Positions 1 through 8,750 of a stretch of 31,527 bases of DNA are shown here, piece after piece (within the stretch, counting starts at the first letter, position 1; the number at the start of each line of letters is the position of its first letter). The notes under the pieces are model-generated. The model made no database searches and was not told the DNA's origin. It saw nothing but the letters and a program-made list of their open reading frames with translations. The stretch is from DASRSE01 sp035656655. GTDB taxonomy: Bacteria > Planctomycetota > Planctomycetia > Pirellulales > DASRSE01. The DNA lies in NCBI GenBank assembly GCA_035656655.1, contig DASRSE010000138.1, forward strand, positions 1 through 31,527, given 5' to 3'. A program made the position numbers and the translations under genes.

Positions 1-780
1 CTCCGCTTTCGCCAGAGCGTCCAAGTCCTCGTGCCAGTGTTGGCGCGGGCCTTTCATGTTCTTCTCAATATCGAAATCGTCGGTGCAGAAGAGAACCGCG
101 GCCGCGCCGTGCTCGTAGGCATTCGAGACCTTGCGGACGATCGGAGCATAGTCCGGATGCTGCCCCCCTTGGAAGTTGCCGTGCGGGTTGGCCTGATCAG
201 GAGTATGCCGCAAGAGGATCACGGCCTTGCCTTTCACGTCCAGGCCTTCGTAATCGTCGTAGGAGGGCTTATCGCTCCCTTTTTCCTTGTGCGTGGTGAT
301 GCCGTAGCCGGCAAACACGACCGGAAGATCGAACACGCCCGAACCGCTGATGGCGAGGGGCGAATAGTCGGCGCCGAGTTGGAGTTCGATCTTTTGCGGT
401 TCCCCTTTGTCATTGGGCGGTCCGACGAGCGCGAGATGGTTCTTCTCTTTGGGCCCTTCTTCCGCCGCAGTCGAAATCTTGAATTTTTGAAACGGCGTTC
501 CTTGAAAGGTATCCATTTTCAAGCCGAGGTCGGCATATTTTTTGGCGATGTAGTCGGCCGCCAGATTGAGCCCGGCGCTTCCAACGCCGCGGCCTTCCAT
601 CGTGTCGGAGGAGATCGTGCGGATTTCGTCGGTCAGCCGCTGATCGGTCGCTGCGACATTGGACCGATCGATTTTTTCCGCCGCCAGAAGGGGCAAACCA
701 ACGCTCGCGGCCAGCACTAAGCCCAAGGTAATGCGCATCCGTGGCGAGACAAAACGATCGGTCCGACGAAGATGATTCAC
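1..780 (-). CDS. Exported M28-type metallopeptidase with PA domain, N-terminal 260 residues (cut by window edge)
   Basis: The minus strand is open from a GTG at 780 to the left edge. The product begins with an n-region and a hydrophobic stretch ending in LLAA (about residues 19-34), a likely Sec signal peptide. Residues 45-90 carry the segment usual at the start of M28 aminopeptidases (SSDTMEGRG, then AADYIAKKYADLGL). About residues 150-250 resemble a PA domain (YEGLDVKGKAVILL, then AYEHGAAAVLF). The catalytic zinc-binding half must lie beyond the window, so peptidase activity is inferred from the family. I chose the GTG because AGGA sits about 8 bases upstream; an in-frame ATG at 738 would give a shorter signal peptide and is the alternative. 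It probably digests peptides outside the cytoplasm. Confidence 0.8.
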   Translation of the reverse strand, partial: MNHLRRTDRFVSPRMRITLGLVLAASVGLPLLAAEKIDRSNVAATDQRLTDEIRTISSDTMEGRGVGSAGLNLAADYIAKKYADLGLKMDTFQGTPFQKFKISTAAEEGPKEKNHLALVGPPNDKGEPQKIELQLGADYSPLAISGSGVFDLPVVFAGYGITTHKEKGSDKPSYDDYEGLDVKGKAVILLRHTPDQANPHGNFQGGQHPDYAPIVRKVSNAYEHGAAAVLFCTDDFDIEKNMKGPRQHWHEDLDALAKAE

Positions 781-1280
781 GGCAAAAATCCTGCTAGGCA
801 AAGGGTGAAGCGAACGAGTTCGCGGCGAGGTTGGAGATGCCAGGGGGTGGGAAACGGAGTCGGCGGTTCGGAGCGAAGCGGCGGCGGAGTTTGGCAAATT
901 GCTTAGCTTGCGCAATCGGGCTATTCTTGATGCCACCCGTTCCCGGCGCGAGCGACCATGCTGGCAGCCGTTTTGCTCGCTGGGAACTTGCGCGAGCGGG
1001 GCAATCTCAGGCCGCAGGCGCCGCGGCGCACGGCGCGGATTTGGCGGGAACGGGCGTCGACTCAAGGCGTGGCTCTCCAAAATTCTCCGCCCTGTTCGGC
1101 GATTCGTCAAGCAGAAACCGATCCGCGCTGGAAAGGGGACAAAATCGGTTTTGACAGTTCAGGTTTCTCTCGCTATCCTTCGCACCCTTCGATTCGTGAA
1201 CCGACAGCGCGTTTTAATGCTCTCGGCGCGAGCGAAGACTCGAAAAAACAAGGACGTTTTTTCGCAGCCCGGGAAACTCG
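781..1280. other. Intergenic region, divergent promoters
   Basis: This 500-base stretch separates the minus-strand M28 gene from the plus-strand receiver gene. Several overlapping plus-strand frames are open, but their products are arginine-rich, show no recognisable domain and overlap each other, so I read them as GC-rich non-coding sequence. The only clear signal is a sigma70-type promoter at its downstream end (1151-1179). Confidence 0.6.
1151..1179 (+). promoter_or_regulatory. Sigma70-type promoter for the receiver-kinase-mtnA unit
   Basis: TTGACA at 1151-1156 matches the -35 consensus in all six positions. After a 17-base spacer comes TATCCT (1174-1179), matching four of six -10 positions. 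It lies about 100 bases upstream of the receiver ATG and is the best promoter match in the window. Planctomycete promoters are less well characterised than those of E. coli, so this rests on consensus only. Confidence 0.6.
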
Positions 1281-1646
1281 ATGGCGGCCAATCCGATGTA
1301 CAGCGTATTAATCGTGGACGAATCGTCGGAGGCGCGCGAAGTCCTCAAGACGGCTCTGCAACGACTGGGAATGCGGATTTTTGAAGCAAGCCGCGCGCAA
1401 CAAGGGGTGGCGATGGCACGGGAGTGCCATCCTGACTTGATCGTCCTCGATCTGGAAGCCGAAACGGCCGATGCGTCGGAACTGACTGGCAACTTTGCGG
1501 CCACTGCGCCGGAACACCCTGCCACGCTGGTTATGCTTGGCACGGCCCAGCGCCGGCCCGCGCCCGCTCGAGGCAGCGAGTTTATCTCGAAACCCTATCA
1601 TTACGCTCCCCTGATCCGTAAAATTGAGAGCCTGTTGGCGGGCTAA
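1281..1646 (+). CDS. Stand-alone response regulator receiver protein
   Basis: This 121-residue protein is a CheY-like receiver domain and nothing else. The acidic pair D13-E14 follows the first beta strand (VLIVDE), the expected phosphoacceptor is D57 in PDLIVLD, T88 follows the fourth strand, and K104 lies in SKPY, so the phosphorylation machinery looks complete. There is no DNA-binding or enzymatic output domain; signalling would have to go through a partner or a phosphorelay. It lies 30 bases upstream of a histidine kinase gene on the same strand, which is the obvious cognate partner. An internal ATG at 1296 is an alternative start. Confidence 0.9.
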   Translation: MAANPMYSVLIVDESSEAREVLKTALQRLGMRIFEASRAQQGVAMARECHPDLIVLDLEAETADASELTGNFAATAPEHPATLVMLGTAQRRPAPARGSEFISKPYHYAPLIRKIESLLAG

Positions 1647-1676
1647 ATCTCAGTTTTATCAGGTTCTCTGCCGCGG

Positions 1677-3449
1677 ATGGTCAACCGCACCGCGCCATCG
1701 TTGTTCGTGATTCAAGGGCGGGATCAAGGTACGCGCTATGACCTCGATCTGGAGGAGGGCGCGCTGACCTTAGGCCGCGACGCCGCCAACACGATCCAAC
1801 TTCACGACACCGAGGCATCTCGGCGGCACGCGGAAATTCGCCGCGCAGGCGAGGCTTTCAAAGTCACCGATCTCAACAGCTCCAACGGCACGTTCGTCAA
1901 TGGCCGGCGCGTTCAGGACAGCGAAATCCGCTCCGGCGACCAATTGCAAATTGGCCGCACGTTTCTGCTCTTCACGATTCCCGGCGAACATTCGCAGGAC
2001 GATCTGGGCGAGCAAGTGAATATTGTCCAGCGCCCGGCAGGGAGCGAAGAATCGCGGATCGTCCGCTCGGTCACGCAAGAAGAAGGAAGTTCGCTCCTGT
2101 CGTCCGGCGCGGACGAGGCCTCGCATAGCCCGTGGCTGGCCCGGGCCCGGAGCAATTTGCAGATTATGTATCGGACGGCGCTGGCGGTCAGCCACACCCT
2201 CGACATCGATCAATTGCTCGATCGAATCATGCAGCTCATCTTTGAATGGGTTGAGGCCGATCGCGGCTGCGTGATGCTCGTCGATCAGGAGTCGAAGGCC
2301 CTGCTGCCCAAAGTCCGCCGCGATCGAAAAAGCAATCAGGCCGACGAGAAGATCACCATTAGCAAGACGATCTTGGACTTTGTGATGGAGCGCCGCGAAG
2401 GAGTTTTGACGAGCGACGCTCGCGAAGACCACCGCTGGAACGCCGCGGCGAGCATTGTGCAGATGGGCGTGCGCGAAGCGATTTGCGTGCCGATGCAAGG
2501 ACGTTACGATGTTGTCGGCGTGATCTATATCGATACGTCGATTCCGGCCCATCGCGTCATGCAGCTGGGCGCCGGGGCGAAGAAATTCACTGAGGAGCAT
2601 CTCAAGTTGATGGTCGCCATCGGCCACCAAGCGGCCCTCGCGGTGGAAGACACCGCCTATTACTCGGCCATGTTGCAATCGGAACGGCTGGCAGCCGTTG
2701 GCCAAACCATTGCGACCTTGTCGCACCATATCAAGAACATCTTGCAAGGCATTCGCGGGGGCAGCTACCTCATTGAACTTGGGCTGTCCGGCCATGACGA
2801 GAATGTGCTCAAGCGCGGTTGGGACATCGTCGAGAAGAACCAAAATCGGATTTCGGCCCTGGTCATGGATATGCTTTCGTTCAGCAAGGAACGCGAGCCT
2901 GAAATGGTCGCCGCCGAATTGAACACGACCGTCGGCGACGTTATCGAGCTGATGCAAACGCGCGCGAACGAGGTCGCAGTCGAACTGCGCTGGACTCCGT
3001 GCGCGGAGCTGCCGACGCTGTGCTTCGATCCGGAAGGGATTCATCGGGCCGTGCTGAACATCGTTAGCAACGCAATCGATGCGTGCGATCCGCGGAACGC
3101 GCGCGAGGAGGAGGACGAGGTCGAGGAGAATGAGCCGAAGCGCGGGAAAGTCGCCGTCTCCTCTCATTATTTTGCCGACCAAAAGCTTGCCCAGATCATC
3201 GTTGAGGACAATGGCTGCGGCATTCCCCCTGAAGAATTGCAAAAAATCTTTACGGTGTTCGTTTCCAGCAAGGGCAGCCGCGGGACTGGGCTCGGCTTGC
3301 CGGTCAGCCAAAAGATCTTCAAGGAGCACGGCGGCCGCATTCAAGTCAGCAGCACGGTCGGTCAAGGCAGCCGGTTTACGCTGGAGTTGCCCGCCTTGGC
3401 GCCCGATCCGGTGCGTGAAACGCACTCGGGCCAGGAGCTCGCGCCGTGA
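1677..3449 (+). CDS. Soluble FHA-GAF sensor histidine kinase
   Basis: The 590-residue product starts with an FHA domain (about residues 9-100, with GR at 33-34, SRRH at 48-51 and SSNGT at 68-72), which binds phosphothreonine peptides. A GAF domain follows (about 165-325), then a histidine kinase core: H-box SHHIKN with the probable phosphohistidine at H350, N-box around N465, G1 box DNGCGIP at 511-517 and G2 box GTGLGL at 536-541. An acidic insert (about 475-490) interrupts the ATPase domain. No membrane segment is seen, so it should sense cytoplasmic signals. The stop codon overlaps the start of mtnA. FHA coupled to a histidine kinase suggests cross-talk between Ser/Thr and His-Asp phosphorylation; that is inference from the domains. 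Confidence 0.92.
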   Translation: MVNRTAPSLFVIQGRDQGTRYDLDLEEGALTLGRDAANTIQLHDTEASRRHAEIRRAGEAFKVTDLNSSNGTFVNGRRVQDSEIRSGDQLQIGRTFLLFTIPGEHSQDDLGEQVNIVQRPAGSEESRIVRSVTQEEGSSLLSSGADEASHSPWLARARSNLQIMYRTALAVSHTLDIDQLLDRIMQLIFEWVEADRGCVMLVDQESKALLPKVRRDRKSNQADEKITISKTILDFVMERREGVLTSDAREDHRWNAAASIVQMGVREAICVPMQGRYDVVGVIYIDTSIPAHRVMQLGAGAKKFTEEHLKLMVAIGHQAALAVEDTAYYSAMLQSERLAAVGQTIATLSHHIKNILQGIRGGSYLIELGLSGHDENVLKRGWDIVEKNQNRISALVMDMLSFSKEREPEMVAAELNTTVGDVIELMQTRANEVAVELRWTPCAELPTLCFDPEGIHRAVLNIVSNAIDACDPRNAREEEDEVEENEPKRGKVAVSSHYFADQKLAQIIVEDNGCGIPPEELQKIFTVFVSSKGSRGTGLGLPVSQKIFKEHGGRIQVSSTVGQGSRFTLELPALAPDPVRETHSGQELAP

Positions 3450-4525
3450 GCATGGCAATCAAAAATCCCGCTTCGCAGGCCACGCTCCGCTGGCAAGGTT
3501 CGCTGACGGGCAGCTTGATCTTGATCGATCAGACGCGCTTGCCGGAGGAACTGCTCGAGATCGAATGCCGCGATGTGCCGGCGGTCGTCGAGGCGATCCG
3601 TTCTTTGCGGGTACGCGGCGCGCCGGCGATTGGAATCGCCGCGGCCTATGGTCTCTGTCTGGGGATGCAAACGCTCTCGGAGGAAAAGGGAGCGGAGGCG
3701 TTCTATTCAAGCGTGAAGCAATTTGCCGATCAACTCGCGAGCAGTCGTCCGACCGCGGTGAACTTGTTTTGGGCGCTCGAGCGCATGTTGCAGGTGGCCC
3801 AGCAGCGAAGTAAATCAGGCTCAATCGCTGAAATTCGGGCGGCCCTTTTGGCCGAGGCGCGCGCCATCGAAACCGAAGATCGGCAAATCTGTCGGGCCCT
3901 GGGCGGCCATGGCGCGCCGCTGATCGAGGCCAACTCGAGCTGGCTGACGCATTGCAACGCGGGCGGTTTGGCCACCGCCGATTATGGGACCGCGTTGGCT
4001 CCTTTTTTCACGGCCAAGCAAGCGGGCCAGCAATTTCATGTTTTTGTCGATGAAACGCGGCCGTTGTTGCAAGGCGCCCGCCTGACCGCCTGGGAACTGC
4101 ACCAAAGGCAGATTGATTGCACGTTGATCTGCGATTCGATGGCCGCCCAAGTGATGAAAGAGGGACGCGTCCAAGGAGTCCTCGTCGGCGCCGACCGGAT
4201 TGCGGCCAATGGAGACACCGCCAACAAGATTGGCACCTATGGCGTCGCCGTTCTGGCCGCCGCGCATCAGATTCCATTCTATGTGGCCGCCCCGCGGAGC
4301 ACGTTCGATTTCAAACTCGCCAGCGGCGATTTGATTCCCATCGAGCAGCGTCACGCGGATGAAGTGGCCCAGGGGTTTGGGCGACGGACCGCTCCCGCCG
4401 GAGTGCGAGTGTATAACCCGGCGTTCGACGTCACGCCGGCCCGTCTGATTCGCGGCATCATCACCGAGGCGGGGATCATCACGCCGGTTACGACCGAGCA
4501 GATTCGAGCGACGTTCGGCGGGTAG
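3446..4525 (+). CDS. mtnA: S-methyl-5-thioribose-1-phosphate isomerase
   Basis: MtnA converts methylthioribose 1-phosphate to methylthioribulose 1-phosphate in methionine salvage. The 359-residue length is normal for the family. The conserved RVRGAPAIG lies at 55-63, the catalytic cysteine is C170 in THCNAGG, and the catalytic aspartate is D250 in VGADRIAANGD. Members of the eIF2B-related family share this fold, but the Cys/Asp pair identifies MtnA. I chose the GTG at 3446 because GGAG lies about 9 bases upstream and the GTGA overlap with the kinase stop implies translational coupling; an ATG at 3452 is possible. No other methionine-salvage gene is seen in the window. Confidence 0.95.
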   Translation: MSMAIKNPASQATLRWQGSLTGSLILIDQTRLPEELLEIECRDVPAVVEAIRSLRVRGAPAIGIAAAYGLCLGMQTLSEEKGAEAFYSSVKQFADQLASSRPTAVNLFWALERMLQVAQQRSKSGSIAEIRAALLAEARAIETEDRQICRALGGHGAPLIEANSSWLTHCNAGGLATADYGTALAPFFTAKQAGQQFHVFVDETRPLLQGARLTAWELHQRQIDCTLICDSMAAQVMKEGRVQGVLVGADRIAANGDTANKIGTYGVAVLAAAHQIPFYVAAPRSTFDFKLASGDLIPIEQRHADEVAQGFGRRTAPAGVRVYNPAFDVTPARLIRGIITEAGIITPVTTEQIRATFGG

Positions 4526-4662
4526 CCGAACCTCGCGCGAGTTTAGGGCGGCCGACGCCGCAGCCCGCGAATCGCCGCGGCTTCTGGCCGGAACGACGCC
4601 TCGATGCTATGATTTCGGCAACCGAGTGGGCAAACTATTTCAAAACTCGAGCGTGTGATGTC

Positions 4663-5151
4663 ATGTCCACTTTTGAAGATCAAAGTTATCAGTGGCGCGA
4701 AACCTATTTCGTCCTGTTTGATGCCGCGCGGCGACCGAGCCTCGGCAAGATTTCAGGCGCGCTGTTGGCGCTGAATCCGCGCTTCCAACTGATTAATCCG
4801 CAAGGTGATGACGAAGGCCGGTTCGAATCGCTGACGCTGCACTCGCCCGACGATTACGCGGCCCTCGACATCAGCTACATGGAGGGAGAGGAGGTCGTCG
4901 AGCAAGCGGCGACGCTCAGCGAAGAAATGCGGTTGCCGGGCATGGACCAGCAAGAAAAAGCGAAGCTCGCGAAACTGAAATCGTGCACCGCGCGGTTCGA
5001 CGTGCTGCACTTTGAAGAACGGGTGGTAGAATCCGCCGAAGAAGACGACGAAGACATTCTCGACCCGGGCGCGCTGCTGATTGCCTTGGATGCGCTCGTT
5101 GATCTGACCAAGGGAATTGGCATTGATCCGCAGGCCGGCAGCTTTCTCTGA
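4663..5151 (+). CDS. Conserved hypothetical acidic protein
   Basis: The 162-residue product has no domain I can name with certainty, but it reads like a real protein: WRETYFVLFD near the start, SPDDYAALDISY, then RFDVLHFE and a strongly acidic segment (EEDDEDILD) before a C-terminal helix (LIALDALVDLTKGIGIDPQ). It looks cytoplasmic, with no signal peptide or membrane segment. From memory, similar proteins of this size occur in Pirellulales. I preferred the ATG at 4663 to the one at 4609 because a -10-like TATGAT lies at 4608-4613 and the family-like sequence begins after 4663; neither start has a strong Shine-Dalgarno sequence. Function unknown. Confidence 0.7.
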   Translation: MSTFEDQSYQWRETYFVLFDAARRPSLGKISGALLALNPRFQLINPQGDDEGRFESLTLHSPDDYAALDISYMEGEEVVEQAATLSEEMRLPGMDQQEKAKLAKLKSCTARFDVLHFEERVVESAEEDDEDILDPGALLIALDALVDLTKGIGIDPQAGSFL

Positions 5152-5167
5152 CGATGACCTGCCGTAA

Positions 5168-5836
5168 TCAAGCCGCCTGTTTGGCGTACAGATAAGGGTT
5201 CAGGCTCGGATCGTTGTACATCTTGAATTGGCGATAAACCTTCAATCGCTTGCGGCCGGCGAAAATATCCGCCAACAGATCGGCCAGCGCGCTCGACAGG
5301 TCGCGATGTTGCTCGCGCAAAATCGCCAAGCGATGCTCCGCTTTGGCCACGTGCTCGGAAGTAGCATCGGCGCGCTCGACCTGTTCTTGCATGTGATAGA
5401 TTCGCAGCGCCAAAATCGAGAGCCGGTCGATGGTGCTGCCCGGTGTTTCGGTGTTCAGCTTTGCCTCCGGCTGGGCGACGATGCCGAGCGTGGCAACCGC
5501 CGCGACCAAAAAGTCGTCCAATTTTTCAATCGCATCGTTCCGCTGTTGGTTGTAGCGGTCGATCGCTCGTTTGACCGCGGCAATCCGCATGTCGCCCGCC
5601 TCGGGGCTGCGTGCCATGTCTTCTTCGTGCCAAAGCGCATAGTTGTACTGATGCTGCTGGCAGACGAGCCCATGAAAGCCGCCGTAGCGATTGTCCAATG
5701 GCTCGCGGTGCCAGCGTGCAACGGTCGCTTGTTGCAATTCGACAAGCTCCGCGACCTCAACGAGCTGGCGGAGATCGACCGCGGCGAATGTGGCGGCGAT
5801 AAAATCCGAGGCGGCTGATTTGGACTTGATACTCAT
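5168..5836 (-). CDS. DUF4254 domain-containing protein
   Basis: The 222-residue product matches DUF4254 along most of its length: a conserved block around ARWHREPLDNRYGGF and VCQQHQYNYALWHEED, then KRAIDRYNQQRND, NTETPGSTIDRLSILALRIYH and RKRLKVYRQFKMYNDP near the C-terminus. It should be mostly helical and cytoplasmic. DUF4254 proteins often lie among cell-surface glycan genes in other bacteria, but no glycosyltransferase is next to this one, so that role is not supported locally. The start at 5836 is preferred over the 5905 start because AGGA lies about 9 bases upstream. It is divergent from the M28 gene and converges on the preceding hypothetical gene. Confidence 0.88.
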   Translation of the reverse strand: MSIKSKSAASDFIAATFAAVDLRQLVEVAELVELQQATVARWHREPLDNRYGGFHGLVCQQHQYNYALWHEEDMARSPEAGDMRIAAVKRAIDRYNQQRNDAIEKLDDFLVAAVATLGIVAQPEAKLNTETPGSTIDRLSILALRIYHMQEQVERADATSEHVAKAEHRLAILREQHRDLSSALADLLADIFAGRKRLKVYRQFKMYNDPSLNPYLYAKQAA

Positions 5837-6014
5837 GGAAGGATTCCTGGCTCGGCCGGTTTGGTTAGGGGCGAGATTGTAGGCCGCAGGTTTGCCCTGT
5901 GGCAAGGTCGAATCGGACCGACGACCTGATTCGACTGATTCGTGAAAAAGCGGCCTTTTGGCGTGCCCGCGCCGGCTTTACAATGAAAGCATGTTCCTCG
6001 ACGGAGAAAACACG

Positions 6015-7013
6015 ATGCCCAAGCCCTCCGGCCAAACCATTTTCTTGGGAAGCGTGCTCGTGGCGAGCGGCCTTCTCTTCGCCTATTTGTTCTTGTTTTA
6101 CGATCAGACCCAGAACGCGGCCGAGCCCACCTACTCGCGGATCGCGCTCAAGGACATTCCCTTCGATGGGACTCAAGCCTACGACTATCTGAAAAAAATT
6201 TGTCTCCTCGGCCAGCGCGTGAGCGGCTCGGCCGGCATGGCGAAGCAGCAAGAATTAATCACCCAGCACTTCAAAACGCTCGGCGCGAAGGTCGAGCGGC
6301 AAGAATTCGAAATTCGTCATCCGGAGACGGGCAAGCCGCTGACGATGACGAACTTGATCGTGCGTTTTCACCCCGACCGCAAAGAGCGGATCCTGCTCGG
6401 CACGCACTACGACACGCGGCCGTATCCGGACCGCGACCCGCGCAATCCTAAAGGGAAGTTTCTCGGCGCGAACGACGGCGCCAGCGGCGTGGCGCTCCTC
6501 ATGGAGCTAGGCCAAGCGATGCCGAAGTTTGACAGCCCGCTCGGTGTCGACTTCGTCTTCTTCGACGGCGAAGAATTGATTTACGACGACAATCGCGATT
6601 CGTATTTTCTCGGCTCCGAGCATTTCGCGAAGAACTACGCCGCGGGCAATCACGATTTCAAATATCGCTGGGGCGTCCTGCTCGACATGATCGGCGATTC
6701 CGATTTGCAGATCTACGAAGAGGCCCATAGCGTCGAATGGACCGACACCCGCGAATTGGTCAACAGCATCTGGGGAACCGCCAAAAAACTCGGCGTGCGC
6801 GAGTTCATTCCGCAAAAGAAATACGACCTGCGCGACGATCACGTGCCGCTGCACGACATCGGCAAGATTTCGATTTGCGATGTGATTGATTTTGATTACG
6901 GTCCCGACCACCGATTTTGGCACACGCAAGGAGACACCCCCGACCATTGCTCAGCCTTGTCGCTGGCCAAAGTCGGCTGGGTGATGAAAGAATGGCTGGC
7001 GTCCTTGAAATAG
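6015..7013 (+). CDS. Membrane-anchored M28 protein of the glutaminyl-peptide cyclotransferase type
   Basis: The 332-residue product has one N-terminal hydrophobic segment (about residues 8-28) and an M28-fold domain. Visible motifs are HYDTRP (131-136), ANDGASG (152-158, D154 a zinc ligand), FFDGEE (182-187, E186/E187 base and ligand), LDMIGD (223-228) and FWHTQGD (301-307, H303 a zinc ligand). A single zinc site and the WHT motif are typical of bacterial glutaminyl cyclases, which convert N-terminal glutamine to pyroglutamate; an aminopeptidase activity cannot be excluded. The ATG at 6015 is favoured by GGAG about 8 bases upstream, over ATGs at 5958 and 5991. A -10-like TACAAT lies at 5979-5984. 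The next gene follows after 27 bases, probably in the same operon. Confidence 0.88.
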   Translation: MPKPSGQTIFLGSVLVASGLLFAYLFLFYDQTQNAAEPTYSRIALKDIPFDGTQAYDYLKKICLLGQRVSGSAGMAKQQELITQHFKTLGAKVERQEFEIRHPETGKPLTMTNLIVRFHPDRKERILLGTHYDTRPYPDRDPRNPKGKFLGANDGASGVALLMELGQAMPKFDSPLGVDFVFFDGEELIYDDNRDSYFLGSEHFAKNYAAGNHDFKYRWGVLLDMIGDSDLQIYEEAHSVEWTDTRELVNSIWGTAKKLGVREFIPQKKYDLRDDHVPLHDIGKISICDVIDFDYGPDHRFWHTQGDTPDHCSALSLAKVGWVMKEWLASLK

Positions 7014-7040
7014 GCGACCGCCCAACGGAAAGATCCCTCC

Positions 7041-8102
7041 ATGCTCGTCTGCATTCCTCATCGGCTGCTGGTAACCGTGCCGCTCTTGTTGGCCGCGCTG
7101 TGCGTGGCGCAAACGGCGACCGCGGCCGGGCCCAAAACGCACGTGGACATGGAACTCGGCTTTGAAAAGGGGGCCGGGCTCGACGCGCAGCAAAAGTGGT
7201 ATCGGTTTCTCACGACGCATGGCGTCGAAAATCTGCGGATCCACCAGCAGCAGCCAGGCGAGCAACCGAAAATCGAGTCGATCGGCAGCGAGACCGCGCC
7301 GGCGTTTCGCGTGTTCGGCACGATCTCGGCGAGCAGCGCGCTGATTGTCCCCGGCGGAAACTTTTCGCTCGCCGATGCCGCCGCTTTCGAGAAATGGGTC
7401 CATGAGTTGGGCGAAAATGGCGCTGCCGGAGTGACCCAGAAAAAGACCGCCTTCGGCTTGCTGCCGCAGCAGTTCAAAGATCTACACGAGGATCTCGCGC
7501 AGAAAGTCGGCTTCTCCACCAAAGGCATGCCGCTGCGCGAATTCATGTCGAAGATGGCGGGCAAATTGAAAACCCCCTTCACTTTGGAGCCGGCGACCAA
7601 GCAGGCCCTGGCCGCGGAAGATCCGGTTCGCGATGAGCTCGAGGGCTTGACCTGCGGAACGGCGATTGCCGCCGCGCTCCGGCCAGCAGGCATGGTCCTC
7701 GTTCCGCGCAAGCCGAGCGGCTCGCGCCCCGAACTCCTGGTGACGCCTGGCAAAGGGGTCGCCGAGTTTTGGCCGATTGGCTGGCCCCCCGAAAAGCTGC
7801 TGAAAGACATGGCCCCGGTTTACTTTGAGTTTTTGAACGTCGAACTAGACGACGTGACGGCCGAAGACGCCCTCGCCGCGCTGCAAGGCCGCCTGAAGGT
7901 TCCGTTTCTCTTCGACTACAACGGTTTGGTGCGGGCCAAGATCGATCTGAAAGCGGGCAAGATTAAAGTGCCCGAGAGAAAGACGTACTATCTCAAAGCG
8001 CTCGAAGTCGTGTTGCACCAGGCGAACCTGCGGCATGAAACGCGCGTCGATGAGGCCGGCGTTCCTTTTGAGTGGATCATGCCGCTGCGGGGCGGCGGAT
8101 GA
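7041..8102 (+). CDS. Exported protein of unknown function with two STN-like segments
   Basis: The 353-residue product starts with a clear Sec signal peptide (hydrophobic LLVTVPLLLAALCVAQ, then TATAA around residue 28). Two later segments resemble each other in pattern: around 165-220 (MPLREFMSKMAGKLKTPFTL, followed by AIAAALRPAGM) and around 275-345 (DVTAEDALAALQGRLKVPFLF, then ALEVVLHQANL). This alternation recalls the secretin/TonB short N-terminal (STN) fold found in many planctomycete exported proteins, but that match is my reading of pattern, not a search result. GGAAAG lies upstream of the ATG. The gene sits 27 bases behind the glutaminyl-cyclase-like gene and may be co-transcribed. No enzymatic motif is visible. 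Confidence 0.75.
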   Translation: MLVCIPHRLLVTVPLLLAALCVAQTATAAGPKTHVDMELGFEKGAGLDAQQKWYRFLTTHGVENLRIHQQQPGEQPKIESIGSETAPAFRVFGTISASSALIVPGGNFSLADAAAFEKWVHELGENGAAGVTQKKTAFGLLPQQFKDLHEDLAQKVGFSTKGMPLREFMSKMAGKLKTPFTLEPATKQALAAEDPVRDELEGLTCGTAIAAALRPAGMVLVPRKPSGSRPELLVTPGKGVAEFWPIGWPPEKLLKDMAPVYFEFLNVELDDVTAEDALAALQGRLKVPFLFDYNGLVRAKIDLKAGKIKVPERKTYYLKALEVVLHQANLRHETRVDEAGVPFEWIMPLRGGG

Positions 8103-8103
8103 G

Positions 8104-8131
8104 TTGGCAAGCGGCTGCGATTGGCTAAACT
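8104..8131 (+). promoter_or_regulatory. Candidate promoter for the two TPP decarboxylase genes
   Basis: TTGGCA (8104-8109, five of six -35 positions) is followed after 16 bases by TAAACT (8126-8131, four of six -10 positions). It lies just after the previous stop codon and 89 bases upstream of the first subunit's ATG. Confidence 0.4.
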
Positions 8132-8220
8132 AGAGCCTCCTCGCCCAATCGCCGACGCGTCCGGAGCGGCGGGACCACGGCGTGCTTTCCCATTGACCTT
8201 ATTTCATGCTTTGACGTTTG

Positions 8221-8703
8221 ATGTTTTCAGGTCCCCAGGTTGTCGACACGCTAGCAGAACTTGGGATCACGCACGTCGTGTGGTTGCCAGACTCGGCAAT
8301 CGGTCCTTGGGAACACGCGCTCGAGACCGCGCCGCGCCTAAGGCTCATTCGCGTCTGCCGCGAGGCCGAAGCGTGGGGAATCGCCGCCGGACTCTATCTC
8401 GGCGGAATGCGGCCGCTCGTTCTGATTCAAGCGACCGGCTTCTTCGAGGGGAGCGACGCGATGCGAAATTTTTTACACGACTTGAAGTTGCCGATCTTCG
8501 CGTTGGTGGGATATCGGAGCTATTTGATTCCTGACTCGACCGACTCCGTAAAGCGATTCACCGAGCCGGTCCTGGCGGCGTGGGGACTCGACTATGTCCT
8601 GCTTAAGCAGCCTGCTGATTGGTTCCGGTTCGTCGAGCATTATCGCCGCTGCCAAAGCGAGCGCAAACCGGGCGTGGCGCTCTTGGCCGAAGGGCAAGGT
8701 TAA
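8221..8703 (+). CDS. TPP decarboxylase, alpha (pyrimidine-binding) subunit, sulfopyruvate/phosphonopyruvate decarboxylase type
   Basis: This 160-residue protein equals the N-terminal pyrimidine-binding domain of TPP enzymes on its own. The activating glutamate is E48 in CREAEAWGIAAGLYLGG, fitting E-x2-A-x3-A-x-G; the following PLVLIQATGF block resembles the alpha subunit of sulfopyruvate decarboxylase (ComD). The partner domain is encoded 47 bases downstream. The family decarboxylates 3-sulfopyruvate to sulfoacetaldehyde or phosphonopyruvate to phosphonoacetaldehyde; the substrate cannot be told here, and neither PEP mutase nor other coenzyme M genes are seen nearby. I used the ATG at 8221; a TTG precedes it directly. 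No good Shine-Dalgarno sequence is seen. Confidence 0.82.
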   Translation: MFSGPQVVDTLAELGITHVVWLPDSAIGPWEHALETAPRLRLIRVCREAEAWGIAAGLYLGGMRPLVLIQATGFFEGSDAMRNFLHDLKLPIFALVGYRSYLIPDSTDSVKRFTEPVLAAWGLDYVLLKQPADWFRFVEHYRRCQSERKPGVALLAEGQG

Positions 8704-8750
8704 AGCGGACGCGAGTATTAGCAGCCCTGGAATGGAAGGCTTTCGCTTCG

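Noticed and set aside
31..720. 229-codon plus-strand frame at the left edge
   Set aside because: The minus strand encodes a signal peptide and M28/PA sequence; the plus frame is its shadow.
1770..3458. 562-codon open frame antisense to the histidine kinase
   Set aside because: The plus strand carries FHA, GAF and kinase motifs throughout; the antisense product has no domain and reflects GC-rich codon bias.
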